Part shown: positions 1-9,139 of the stretch, piece by piece
Position numbering within the stretch: the first letter of the stretch is position 1
Layout of the letters: each line of letters begins with the position of its first letter
Assembly (NCBI GenBank): GCA_964430245.1
Contig: CAYSEW010000004.1
Coordinates: forward strand, 62,001-126,000
Direction: 5' to 3'
Source: CAYSEW01 sp964430245
Lineage (GTDB): Bacteria > Bacteroidota > Bacteroidia > Flavobacteriales_D > Parvicellaceae
Length of the DNA stretch: 64,000 nucleotides
Made by a program: the position numbers and the translations under genes
The notes under the pieces: model-generated
Database searches by the model: none
Seen by the model: the letters and a program-made list of their open reading frames with translations, nothing else
Told to the model about the DNA's origin: nothing

Positions 1-189
1 ATTGAAGAACTAGTCAATTTGTCCAAAAATAGAATTGAGATCATGGCAGGAAGTGGAATAGACCACACCAATCTTCTAACAATAAAAAACTCTGGTGTTC
101 ATGCGGCTCATTTCAGTGTTCACAATAAGAGTGATCATACAATAAACAATGATAAAATAGAAAAAATAATGCACTTAATAAGTCAATAA
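1..189 (+). CDS. cutC: CutC family protein, C-terminal fragment
   Basis: This is the last 62 codons of a gene that begins before the window; frame 1 is open from base 1 to TAA at 187-189. The visible part reads IEIMAGSGI, then a Val-His-Ala-Ala-His-Phe-Ser stretch. That matches the last beta strands of the CutC TIM barrel, where family members have a similar I(M/P)GGG turn followed by FH(A/S)S. CutC was named for copper homeostasis, but its role in Bacteroidota is unsettled and it often sits beside glycan-degradation genes, as here. The stop codon overlaps the next ATG by one base (TAATG), so it is probably co-transcribed and translationally coupled with the beta-mannosidase. Confidence 0.7.
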   Translation: MEELVNLSKNRIEIMAGSGIDHTNLLTIKNSGVHAAHFSVHNKSDHTINNDKIEKIMHLISQ

Positions 190-2468
190 TGAAAGTAACA
201 TATCAGACTTCCATTATATTAATGCTGAATTTCATTGCACCCATTTATGTTGCTCAAATCAATGAACATCAAAAAGTTTTCCTCCATGAACAATGGTCAT
301 TTCATCAATCAGGGGAAAACAAAATTTATTCTGCTACAATTCCTGGTGTGGTACATACAGATCTTCTTTCAAACCAAATTATAAAAGACCCTTTTATTGG
401 AAATAATGAAAAGCTATTGCAATGGATTGAAGAAGAAGACTGGGAATACACCACTCATTTTCAATTGACTGATAAACATTTAGACAATCAGCATCTACAA
501 TTGGTTTTTGAAGGATTGGACACCTATGCAGATGTGTATCTCAACAACGAGCTGATCCTAGAAAGTGAAAATATGTTTATCGAATATAAAAAAGAAGTCA
601 AATCTTATTTAAAATTGGGTCACAACGAATTAAAGGTAGTATTTCACTCACCATTGAAACATAATAAAGAAAAAGTAAAAAACTACCCATATAAGCTCCC
701 TTCTGGATGTGAATCTGTCTCTTTAAAGGTAAGTCCTTTTACTAGAAAGGCCGCCTATCATTTCGGGTGGGATTGGGGTCCTAGGTTTGTTACAATGGGA
801 ATCTGGAAACCTGTTTATATTGAAATATGGAATGATGTAAAGATCAACCACATTAATTGTCAAACAATATCCATTAATAAAGACAATGCCATTGTTTCAT
901 TAGAAGTTGAATTAGAAGCCCATATCTTAGAAACTCAAAAATTTCATTTAACCATTAATGATTCCATTCATCAATTCAACTTACAAAAAGGAATCAATCT
1001 TTATAAGTATAATCTTAGAGTTGAACAGCCTCAATTATGGTGGACCCATGATCTAGGAAAACCATTTCTATATGATATGGATGTGGCGCTATTCATAAAT
1101 GAACAGCTTGTAGATAGAAAAAAAATAAAGTATGGGATCCGAACTATTGAATTGGTCAATGAACCAGACGAAATAGGTACTTCCTTTTATTTTAAACTCA
1201 ATGACATCCCTGTCTTTATGAAAGGTGCCAATTACATACCTCAAAACAGCTTTTTAACTGAAGTAACTGATGATAATTACAAGCAGCTGATAGGCTTAGC
1301 AAAAAATGCTAATATGAACATGCTTAGAGTGTGGGGAGGCGGCATTTATGAAAAAGATATTTTCTATGAGCTATGTGATCAAGAAGGTATTCTTGTTTGG
1401 CAGGATATGATGTTTGCCGGTAGTCTATACCCTACAAATGATACTTCCTTTTTAAATTCAATTTATAAAGAAGTAGCACAAAATATTAAACGACTCAGAC
1501 ATCATACATCCATTGCTTTATGGTGTGGGAATAATGAAATAGATGTGGCTTGGAAAAACTGGGGATGGCAAAAACAATACAATTACAGCAAAACTGATTC
1601 TATAAAAATATGGGAGGGATATAAAAACTTATTCCATGATTCTATACCTTCTATCGTCTCAAGACTTGATAATAGAAATTACACTACAACTTCTCCGTTA
1701 AGCAATTGGGGGAAAGCTGAAAACTTCAACCATAGCACCATGCATTACTGGGGAGTTTGGCATGGAAAAGAAGAGCTGACTGAATTCAGTAATAATATTG
1801 GAAGATTTATGGTTGAATACGGGTTCCAATCCTATCCCTCAATTAAAACAATCAATCAATTTGCTGCACAAAATGAGCATGACTTAAATGGTCCCATCAT
1901 GAAAAACCGCCAAAAAAGTTACATAGGTAATAGTATGATCACTGAACATATTGAAAAATGGTATGGAAATCACAGCTCATTTGATGATTTCGTGATTAAA
2001 AGTCAAAAAACACAAGCCCTTGCATTAAAAATAGCTATTCAACAACACAGAAAAAATCAACCTCATTGTATGGGAAGTTTATTTTGGCAGTTAAATGACT
2101 GTTGGTCCGGACCTTCATGGAGTGTAATTGATTATTATGGAAACCCTAAATTAGGTTATGAAGTCGTTAAAAAAGAATTTCAACCTATTATCGCTGTTAT
2201 TGATACTATCAATAATAACATCACAGCTCATATTATCAATAATAGTGGGAAAGAGTTTAATGGAACTATTAAGTTGAGACTATTAAAAGGAAAAGAATTT
2301 TTATGGACTGAATCCGAACAACTTAAAATAGGAAACAATCAATCCATATTAGCTTTTAAAAAATCAATTACAAATCATAATGAGCTACGTGCAGAAATAG
2401 AAATAATAGCAAATGAGATTGTAATCTATAAAGATGTCTTTTGGTTTGACATTCCAAAAAATAGATAA
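189..2468 (+). CDS. exported beta-mannosidase, glycoside hydrolase family 2
   Basis: A 759-residue GH2 enzyme that should remove non-reducing beta-1,4-mannose, for example the core mannose of N-glycans or manno-oligosaccharides. Residues 1-22 look like a signal peptide. A galactose-binding-like sugar-binding domain follows, with FGWDWGPR near residue 195 as in beta-mannosidases, then an immunoglobulin-like domain and the catalytic TIM barrel. The acid/base is E450 in WCGNNE (445-450) and the nucleophile is E543 in VEYGFQS. The length fits a beta-mannosidase with a short C-terminus (family members are about 800-880 residues). It starts at the ATG overlapping the cutC stop and ends 2 bp from the convergent GH92 gene, so beta- and alpha-mannosidase lie tail to tail. 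The substrate is inferred from the family and the neighbour. Confidence 0.9.
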   Translation: MKVTYQTSIILMLNFIAPIYVAQINEHQKVFLHEQWSFHQSGENKIYSATIPGVVHTDLLSNQIIKDPFIGNNEKLLQWIEEEDWEYTTHFQLTDKHLDNQHLQLVFEGLDTYADVYLNNELILESENMFIEYKKEVKSYLKLGHNELKVVFHSPLKHNKEKVKNYPYKLPSGCESVSLKVSPFTRKAAYHFGWDWGPRFVTMGIWKPVYIEIWNDVKINHINCQTISINKDNAIVSLEVELEAHILETQKFHLTINDSIHQFNLQKGINLYKYNLRVEQPQLWWTHDLGKPFLYDMDVALFINEQLVDRKKIKYGIRTIELVNEPDEIGTSFYFKLNDIPVFMKGANYIPQNSFLTEVTDDNYKQLIGLAKNANMNMLRVWGGGIYEKDIFYELCDQEGILVWQDMMFAGSLYPTNDTSFLNSIYKEVAQNIKRLRHHTSIALWCGNNEIDVAWKNWGWQKQYNYSKTDSIKIWEGYKNLFHDSIPSIVSRLDNRNYTTTSPLSNWGKAENFNHSTMHYWGVWHGKEELTEFSNNIGRFMVEYGFQSYPSIKTINQFAAQNEHDLNGPIMKNRQKSYIGNSMITEHIEKWYGNHSSFDDFVIKSQKTQALALKIAIQQHRKNQPHCMGSLFWQLNDCWSGPSWSVIDYYGNPKLGYEVVKKEFQPIIAVIDTINNNITAHIINNSGKEFNGTIKLRLLKGKEFLWTESEQLKIGNNQSILAFKKSITNHNELRAEIEIIANEIVIYKDVFWFDIPKNR

Positions 2469-2470
2469 GA

Positions 2471-5386
2471 CTACTTAATAGTAATTTCATCTAAAAACAA
2501 CCAGGTCTTCCCTCCTTTTCCCAAATGCCAATCTGGACAGGGACCATAATTTATAGCTTCTACTTTTATATACTTACAACTAATAGTCTCCTTTAAAGTA
2601 TATTCTAAATCTTGTATAAATGAGCCATACTTTTTATCAGAAAAATTATTTTTAACAGTAGCAATTTTATTAAAGGTTACATTGTCATTAGATGCATAAA
2701 AACTAATTTCTCTCGGATAAAAAATCCATGATTTAATATCCTGCAGTACACCCAATGAGATATAATTAATTTTCTTTTCTTGTCCAAGATCAACAACAGC
2801 AGAAAAATCTTCTCCCTGATAACCCTGCCAGAAACCAGTCATGAAATTATTAGGCCCCTTTAAACCATCGATCAAAGCATCATCTCCTCCTCCATTGTAC
2901 TGATTATCATACTGATGGAATAAATTAAGCTGCCTCCCTCCATCAATTTTAAAATAGGACGCTTTTACAATTTTACTTTTTCTATTATCAATTTGAGCAT
3001 ATGCCTCAAAATCTCTAGATCGATGTATGTAAAATGGGGTTTTATAAAGCTTAAAAATACTATCCTGTTTTTGTTTATAAAAAACATCACCTCTATTATC
3101 TACTGACTTTAATTCAACTTTAAGAGAATCGACAAAAGATGGTTTTACTGAAGTATAATAAGGTACAGAAGTAATGCTGTAATCATCTTCTATGTAAGAT
3201 ATAGCTGGAATTTTTTTCCATAATTCCTTATTTGGTTTAGGCCCCATTACAAAACGTAATTCTCCACCATTCATTATCAATTCATGTGAAAGAAATGCAA
3301 TTTCAATCATCCTTTCATTTAAAAATAATTCCTGTATATAAATATCATCTTGAGTTTCTCTTTTAACTACAATTTTCAAATGGTTTCCATTCTCTAATTG
3401 AATATCTACTTCATCAAAGACTGGTGAACCTATTGCGTAATAAGGAATACCAGGAGTTACTGAATAAAAACCAAGAGCACTTAACACATACCAAGATGAC
3501 ATCTGACCACAATCTTCATTTCCAGAAAGACCATCTGGTTCAGATGTATATTGCTCATTTAATATTTGAGCTACTCTTGCCTGAGTTTTATGTGGTTTAC
3601 CCACATAATTATATAAATAAGCCATATGATGACTTGGTTCATTACCATGTGCATACTGACCGATCATGCCTGTTATATCGGACTGATGTCTTCCTGAAAG
3701 TGTGGAACTTGTTTCAAAAAGTTGATCCAATTTTAATTCAAATGATTCATTTCCACCATGAAGCTTAACAAGACCATCTATATCCTGAGGAACGAACATA
3801 CTGTATTGCCAAGAATTTGCTTCTGTAAAATTAAAATTGACTTCTTCTGGTTTAAATCCATATTGCCAGCTACCATTGAATTTAGCTTGCATAAAACCCG
3901 ATGAAGGATTAAAAATATTCTTATAATATTGAGCCCTTTCAATGTATCTATTAAATACCTCATCAACACCTAATTCTTCTGCCATTTGTGCAATACACCA
4001 ATCGTTATAGGCATATTCTAAAGTTTTGGATACAGATTCGGTTTCTGATTCTGCTGGAATATAACCATGGTATTTATAATAAGGAATTCCCAATTGATCC
4101 CTTTCAGCAATATGTGTCATTGCATTTAATAATTCCATTTCATTTTCTAATTCTATTCCTTTAACATATGCATCAAGAATCACCGAAACAGCATGATAAC
4201 CAATCATACATCCTGTATAATTGGCCGATAACTCCCAGACTGGGAGCTGACCTCCGTCTTTATAATTTCTTAAAAAAGTAGCTATGAAATCCCTAGTTCT
4301 TTCCTGCTCAATGATCGTATATAGTGGATGAGTTGCTCTGAATGTATCCCATAATGAGAAAATAGTATAAACAGCAGTTTTATCTGCATGATGAACCTGA
4401 AGATCTGTACCTCTATAATTCCCATCAACATCACTGAATAGATTAGGAGCTATCATGGAATGATATAAAGCTGTATAAAAAATAGTTTTCTGGTCATCTG
4501 CACCTCCATTCACTTTAATTTTAGAAAGAGCTCTTACCCATATGTCTTGCCCAGCAGATTTATAATTATCAAAATCCCAATGAATTGCTTCTTTTTGTAA
4601 ATTTCTTCTTGCACCCTCAATACTGACTGCAGAAATGCCCACCTTAATCATGATTTTCCCCTTTTTAGGTTTTTTAAAAACTAAGGCCATTTTAGTTACA
4701 TCATCCTCATTACGATGATATACACCAGTTCCCCTCATTTCTTTTATATTATCTATTGATTGAGATGTTTGTAACACAAAATAAAAATGCTGCTCTTCTG
4801 CCCAGGAATGTGATATTCTATAACCAACCACCTCTTTATCTGATATCTTATTAATATTCCAGTCCAGCAGCTGATCTCTGTGTTCAAGGTCGATGATAAG
4901 ATTAACCGCTCCTTTATTATTAAAAGTATATTCATGAAAACCGACTCGGTCAGTTGTCGTTAATCTAACGTCTATATCATCTTCCTCTAATTTTACTTGA
5001 TAATATCCAGGACTTGCCTTTTCGGTAGATTTGTTAAATATTGAAGCATATCCCTTTTCTGAACCCAGTACTTTTCCATTATTAAATTCAATCTCTCCCT
5101 GTGTTGGCATGATCAAAAGATCACCATAATCCGCCACACCTGTTCCACTTAAATGCGTATGACTAAAGCCATAAATAATTGAGTCCGAATAATGATAACC
5201 TGAACAACCATCCCATCCCTCAATACGAGTATCAGGACTTAGCTGAACCATCCCAAAAGGCATTGTAGCCCCAGGGAAAGTATGTCCATGACCTCCAGTA
5301 CCTATAAACGGATCTACCCAATCAATAATTGAATGCTGACCAAAAAACGATATGGGTAAAAAAAATATTAAGAATGTTAATCTCAT
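2471..5386 (-). CDS. exported alpha-mannosidase, glycoside hydrolase family 92, with C-terminal discoidin-like domain
   Basis: A 971-residue GH92 enzyme, a calcium-dependent exo-alpha-mannosidase family acting on N-glycans and fungal mannans. The N-terminus (1-17) is a hydrophobic signal peptide ending FFGQ. The GH92 hallmark VDPFIGTGGHGHTFPGA follows at once. The catalytic acid is E583 in GNEPSHH and the probable base is D625 in GNEDCGQMSSWY. Residues after about 830 form an extra F5/8-type (discoidin) jelly-roll, which usually binds carbohydrate. Its ATG overlaps the stop of the upstream permease by 4 bp (ATGA), so the two are co-transcribed. Linkage specificity (alpha-1,2, 1,3 or 1,6) cannot be told from the sequence. 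Confidence 0.92.
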   Translation of the reverse strand: MRLTFLIFFLPISFFGQHSIIDWVDPFIGTGGHGHTFPGATMPFGMVQLSPDTRIEGWDGCSGYHYSDSIIYGFSHTHLSGTGVADYGDLLIMPTQGEIEFNNGKVLGSEKGYASIFNKSTEKASPGYYQVKLEEDDIDVRLTTTDRVGFHEYTFNNKGAVNLIIDLEHRDQLLDWNINKISDKEVVGYRISHSWAEEQHFYFVLQTSQSIDNIKEMRGTGVYHRNEDDVTKMALVFKKPKKGKIMIKVGISAVSIEGARRNLQKEAIHWDFDNYKSAGQDIWVRALSKIKVNGGADDQKTIFYTALYHSMIAPNLFSDVDGNYRGTDLQVHHADKTAVYTIFSLWDTFRATHPLYTIIEQERTRDFIATFLRNYKDGGQLPVWELSANYTGCMIGYHAVSVILDAYVKGIELENEMELLNAMTHIAERDQLGIPYYKYHGYIPAESETESVSKTLEYAYNDWCIAQMAEELGVDEVFNRYIERAQYYKNIFNPSSGFMQAKFNGSWQYGFKPEEVNFNFTEANSWQYSMFVPQDIDGLVKLHGGNESFELKLDQLFETSSTLSGRHQSDITGMIGQYAHGNEPSHHMAYLYNYVGKPHKTQARVAQILNEQYTSEPDGLSGNEDCGQMSSWYVLSALGFYSVTPGIPYYAIGSPVFDEVDIQLENGNHLKIVVKRETQDDIYIQELFLNERMIEIAFLSHELIMNGGELRFVMGPKPNKELWKKIPAISYIEDDYSITSVPYYTSVKPSFVDSLKVELKSVDNRGDVFYKQKQDSIFKLYKTPFYIHRSRDFEAYAQIDNRKSKIVKASYFKIDGGRQLNLFHQYDNQYNGGGDDALIDGLKGPNNFMTGFWQGYQGEDFSAVVDLGQEKKINYISLGVLQDIKSWIFYPREISFYASNDNVTFNKIATVKNNFSDKKYGSFIQDLEYTLKETISCKYIKVEAINYGPCPDWHLGKGGKTWLFLDEITIK

Positions 5387-7056
5387 GCTGGTTCAGCATC
5401 ATAATTAATGCCTTGGCTATTAAGTACTTTTTTTGTTCTTATTGCATAAAAAATTAAATATACAAAACAAAGTACAGCTACCCAATATGAAGATTGTATA
5501 CTAACTATATCAGCTAATTTACCTTGAATTGGTGGAATGATAGCACCACCAAGGATCATCATAATTAAGAAAGCAGAGCCTTGAGATGTGTACTTTCCTA
5601 AACCAGCAATACTTAAAGAAAAAATACATGGCCACATTATTGAGCAAAAAAGACCTCCACTTAAAAAGGCAAACAATGCTAAATTCCCAGTAGAAAACAA
5701 GCCAATTAACATAGCCAACACCCCAATAGAACTAAATATCTTCAAAGTAGCAACAGGTTTATCTTTAGCCATAAAGAAGCCAGCAATCTGAATAGCCACA
5801 CATGCAGTAAAGATTAAAATTTCCGATACAGTATAAGATCCATAATTCACTAATAAAATTACACCAAATGCAACATAAGGAACCAATATTAACAACCATT
5901 TCCTTAATCCTTCTGAGGGGTTAAAAACAGTTATAGCGCCCACCCATCTACCAATCATTAATCCACCCCAATACAAAGAAATAAAAGGAGCAATTTCTGC
6001 ATCATTCATGATTGGCAATCCTAAAGGATTAGTAGACCCATTATCAGAAAATTTCAGTAACTCCCCTAAATTACTTTGAATGGTTACTTCAACCCCTACG
6101 TAAGTGAAAATAGCAAGCATTCCTAAAACCAATTGAGGATATTGCATCGCACCCCAACCAGAAGGATTTACAGATGAACTTTTATAAGCATAAAAAGTAC
6201 AAAACACAACAGCTAACAAAGAAGCTAGTAATAAAAATAATCTGACATTTTCAATATTTTCAACTTTAAATATTTCATGTTCTCCATAAGACATAAATAC
6301 AATTGTAAAACATGTAATCATAAATACTGAAAGAACAATTAATAAGTTTTTTGCCTTATTAGCAGGTTGAAAAGTAGCATCTGAATTGGACTGAGGAAGT
6401 CTTTTTGAAAAATAAAACAAAGCTGCAGCAGCTAAAAACAAACCTGCTACCCCTAAATAAAGACTCTGAATAGTATTTAATTTTATCTCATTATTCTTAA
6501 CCATTAATTCAAGCTCTTCACCTGATAAAGGTGTTGATCCAAAAATAATAAGTGCTACTACAATAGGTCCAATAGTAGTACCAAAAGAATTCACTCCACC
6601 TGCTAGGTTTAATCTATGAGATGCTTTAGCAGGCTCACCTAATGAAACAGCAAAAGGCTGGGCAGCAGTTTGCTGTAAAGAAAATCCTAATCCTACTATA
6701 AATAATGCTCCCAACACATAATAAAAAACAGCAGTATCTCCCTGCTCTGCTCCATTTACTGATGGATACATGGCTAAAGCGCCTATTGCTGATATCAGAA
6801 GTCCATAAATTATTCCATTTTTATAACCCCAACTATTTAGTATATCTTTTCCAGATGAGCTAGATAAAATAAAAAGCATTAATGCCCCAAAATAATAAGC
6901 ACCATAAAAAGCAAAATCGACCAACTGTGACTGAAATTGATCTATTTGAAAATAGGTTTTACAAAAGGGTATAAAAACCCCATTAGATGCCGCAATGAAT
7001 CCCCAAAAGAAAAATACTGTTACTAGTGTGGCTAGTGCTGAATTATTGTTTTTCAT
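5383..7056 (-). CDS. MFS sugar:proton symporter of the FucP/GluP (FHS) type
   Basis: A 557-residue polytopic membrane protein. The N-terminal segment TVFFFWGFIAASNGVFIPF and the helix that follows are typical of the fucose/glucose/galactose permease family. At least twelve hydrophobic segments are visible. It is longer than E. coli FucP (about 440 residues), with an added stretch around residues 185-310 that includes extra hydrophobic segments. It lies between the alpha-mannosidase (4-bp overlap) and the sugar kinase (22 bp), so mannose released by the two mannosidases is the likely cargo. That cargo is inferred from context; fucose, glucose or N-acetylhexosamine cannot be excluded. Confidence 0.82.
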   Translation of the reverse strand: MKNNNSALATLVTVFFFWGFIAASNGVFIPFCKTYFQIDQFQSQLVDFAFYGAYYFGALMLFILSSSSGKDILNSWGYKNGIIYGLLISAIGALAMYPSVNGAEQGDTAVFYYVLGALFIVGLGFSLQQTAAQPFAVSLGEPAKASHRLNLAGGVNSFGTTIGPIVVALIIFGSTPLSGEELELMVKNNEIKLNTIQSLYLGVAGLFLAAAALFYFSKRLPQSNSDATFQPANKAKNLLIVLSVFMITCFTIVFMSYGEHEIFKVENIENVRLFLLLASLLAVVFCTFYAYKSSSVNPSGWGAMQYPQLVLGMLAIFTYVGVEVTIQSNLGELLKFSDNGSTNPLGLPIMNDAEIAPFISLYWGGLMIGRWVGAITVFNPSEGLRKWLLILVPYVAFGVILLVNYGSYTVSEILIFTACVAIQIAGFFMAKDKPVATLKIFSSIGVLAMLIGLFSTGNLALFAFLSGGLFCSIMWPCIFSLSIAGLGKYTSQGSAFLIMMILGGAIIPPIQGKLADIVSIQSSYWVAVLCFVYLIFYAIRTKKVLNSQGINYDAEPA

Positions 7057-7078
7057 AGCTAACGAATTTAATCAAATA

Positions 7079-8179
7079 TTAAAAAGTACTATTTGATTTG
7101 ATTTGATTATTTACAATATCTTTCATGTTGTCCAAACTACCCTCCATTTCCATCGCTAATTTAATCTGATTTCTAGCCCTGTCTAGGTTATGGTTATTTC
7201 TAGATGTTTTAAAATAAACATCACCATTGATGTGGTCATGTAAAAAACGGATTCCTTGTTCCAATGTAATGATGTAAGGTGAATAAGCCAACCAAGTAAG
7301 TTCATTTTTAGAAATAAAATCCTGTGCTATTTCCAAGTAACCTTTAGAAAATGACTCAAAAAATAAAATGTTAAATTGAATTTTATCTAGATCACTTTCA
7401 TCTTCTACTGCACTATTGGCTCCTGTTCGTATGGCATCACCAAAATCATTTAAAATACAGCCTGGCATAACTGTATCTAAGTCTATGATCGCAATAGGTT
7501 CTTTCGAGTTATTATCAAAAAGAATATTATTGAATTTAGTATCATTATGACAAACTCTTATTGGCAATTGACCTTTGTCTTTTAAAGATTGATATAAGCC
7601 AAAATATTTTTTTCTTTCATCAAAAAAAGAACTTTCATTTGAGACCTCAATAGACTTTCCATTTTTATCTAATTGAAAATCATTAACAAATTGTTCATAG
7701 ATAAATCCAGTATTGTGAAAATTTTCAATGGTTGTATGTAGCTCTTCTGTTGGAAATTCTGAAAGTAAAGAATGGAAATTGGCAATGGCTTTTCCTGCTT
7801 TGTACATTTGATCTGAAGTTGTTACTTTTTGATAACTGATCGTTTTCTCTATATAATCGAAAGCCCTCCAACAATCATCTGTATTTAATCTTAGGAATAA
7901 CTCATCATTCTTTGTTTTTACAATTTGTAGCGTTCTTTCTTTAATTTTTAATTTTGATTGCAGGTAGTTAGATACCACATTAATATTTTGCATTAAAGCC
8001 AATGGGTCTTTAAATATATTGGTATTGATCTTCTGAAGAATATAGATTCTTATTTGACCATTTGAACAAGAAAAAGTCAATTTATAAGTGTCATTTATAT
8101 GACCATTCTGAATTATAGTAGCGTCTATATAATCACCCGAAAAACCGAACTTACTTATAATTTCAACTAACTTTTCCAT
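7079..8179 (-). CDS. APH-fold sugar kinase, N-acetylhexosamine 1-kinase (NahK)-like
   Basis: A 366-residue protein of the aminoglycoside phosphotransferase/choline kinase fold. The catalytic loop is CHNDTKFNNILFD, with H211 and D213 in the Brenner-type HxDxxxxN arrangement. The metal-binding segment is IDLDTVMPG, followed by NDFGDAIRTGAN. This motif set is typical of the NahK-like group that phosphorylates N-acetylhexosamines, and in some members mannose or glucose, at C1. It overlaps the nucleotidyltransferase upstream by 13 bp and lies 22 bp before the permease, so all three are one transcription unit. The presumed job is to turn imported free sugar into sugar-1-phosphate for its partner. 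Confidence 0.75.
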   Translation of the reverse strand: MEKLVEIISKFGFSGDYIDATIIQNGHINDTYKLTFSCSNGQIRIYILQKINTNIFKDPLALMQNINVVSNYLQSKLKIKERTLQIVKTKNDELFLRLNTDDCWRAFDYIEKTISYQKVTTSDQMYKAGKAIANFHSLLSEFPTEELHTTIENFHNTGFIYEQFVNDFQLDKNGKSIEVSNESSFFDERKKYFGLYQSLKDKGQLPIRVCHNDTKFNNILFDNNSKEPIAIIDLDTVMPGCILNDFGDAIRTGANSAVEDESDLDKIQFNILFFESFSKGYLEIAQDFISKNELTWLAYSPYIITLEQGIRFLHDHINGDVYFKTSRNNHNLDRARNQIKLAMEMEGSLDNMKDIVNNQIKSNSTF

Positions 8180-9006
8180 AACTCTTTTGGATATTTTTTA
8201 TTCGAAATAGATTCTTCTAATAGTATCTTATCTTTATTGTATGTTAATCCAAACCATTGTTCATTAGTTGCAATTACTTTAAATTTTTCTGAATGTTCTT
8301 TAATTAGTTCATTAACTACTGAAGGAAGAAAAAACTCTTTATCTAATTGTGTTGAAGATTGATCTAGGAAAATCAAAAATCTTTTCTCCAACTCTTCAAA
8401 TATTGAAGGATATAACCCCCATAAATTCATTGAAACAATAGTGCTGGAATTATTATGTTCTGTATGATTTAAATTAGTTAATTCTTCAATTAATTGAAGA
8501 AAGTTATTGCTATCTAAAGTACAGATCCCCCTATTTACGTTTCCATGCTCAGAGAGTGTCTTACCTAGCTCATATCCTATCATTAACTGGTGATCAGATT
8601 TTGTGTAAAGCTGTTCATATAAGATTTTAAAAACAGATTTCCCATAATAATCATCTGCATTCATCAGCACAAAAGGTTCATAAATAAGGTCCTTACAAGC
8701 CAATAAGGCATGACCCGTTCCCCAAGGCTTAGATCTCTGTGTTTTTTGGGTATTTTCATGAGAATTTATTAACTGAAAAGCGAAATCAACCTCAATAAGG
8801 TTAGCTAATTTTTTTTCGAGCTCTTTAAAGTAGCTCTTAAATTCTTTTTTGATGATAAAAACTACTTTTTCAAACCCTGCTTCTATGGCATCATAAATAG
8901 CATATTCGAATAAATAAGCATTGGCAGCACCCACCTTCTCAAATTGTTTTAGAGAACCATACCTGCTTGAATTGCCTGCGGCCATTATTACTATTGTTGG
9001 AGTCAT
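8167..9006 (-). CDS. sugar-phosphate nucleotidyltransferase (NDP-sugar pyrophosphorylase fold)
   Basis: A 279-residue Rossmann-like nucleotidyltransferase. The N-terminal signature is MAAGNSSRYGSLKQFEKVG, a variant of GxGxRxxxxTxxxPK in which Lys of LKQF occupies the usual place. The metal/NTP-binding NADDYYG lies near residue 117. Family members make NDP-sugars from sugar-1-phosphate and NTP. It is the first gene of a minus-strand operon with the 1-kinase (13-bp overlap), permease and GH92. The pair looks like a salvage route from free hexose through hexose-1-phosphate to NDP-hexose. Neither the nucleotide nor the sugar can be assigned from sequence alone. The 133-bp divergent region to mvaA should hold its promoter. 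Confidence 0.75.
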   Translation of the reverse strand: MTPTIVIMAAGNSSRYGSLKQFEKVGAANAYLFEYAIYDAIEAGFEKVVFIIKKEFKSYFKELEKKLANLIEVDFAFQLINSHENTQKTQRSKPWGTGHALLACKDLIYEPFVLMNADDYYGKSVFKILYEQLYTKSDHQLMIGYELGKTLSEHGNVNRGICTLDSNNFLQLIEELTNLNHTEHNNSSTIVSMNLWGLYPSIFEELEKRFLIFLDQSSTQLDKEFFLPSVVNELIKEHSEKFKVIATNEQWFGLTYNKDKILLEESISNKKYPKELWKS

Positions 9007-9117
9007 TTTTGAATAAAATAGCTAAGATTTAAACCTAAAGTAAACAGAATATTCATTATAAATCATTCAGATTTAATTTGAGTAGAATAAAATAGCCGAA
9101 TTAAGCGTTGTTTAGAC

Positions 9118-9125
9118 TAAATTTG
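9118..9125 (+). promoter_or_regulatory. candidate -7 element (TAAATTTG) of the mevalonate operon
   Basis: TAAATTTG matches the Bacteroidota -7 consensus TAnnTTTG exactly and ends 14 bp before the mvaA ATG, in the 133-bp divergent intergenic region. No good TTTG/TTG -33 element is found at the usual 19-21 bp upstream, so confidence is limited. The implied leader is only about 10 nt. Confidence 0.4.
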
Positions 9126-9139
9126 CAAAAAAATTAAGC

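Noticed and set aside
3424..3768. 114-residue plus-strand frame inside the GH92 gene
   Set aside because: It is antisense to conserved GH92 catalytic sequence, with no family resemblance and no promoter.
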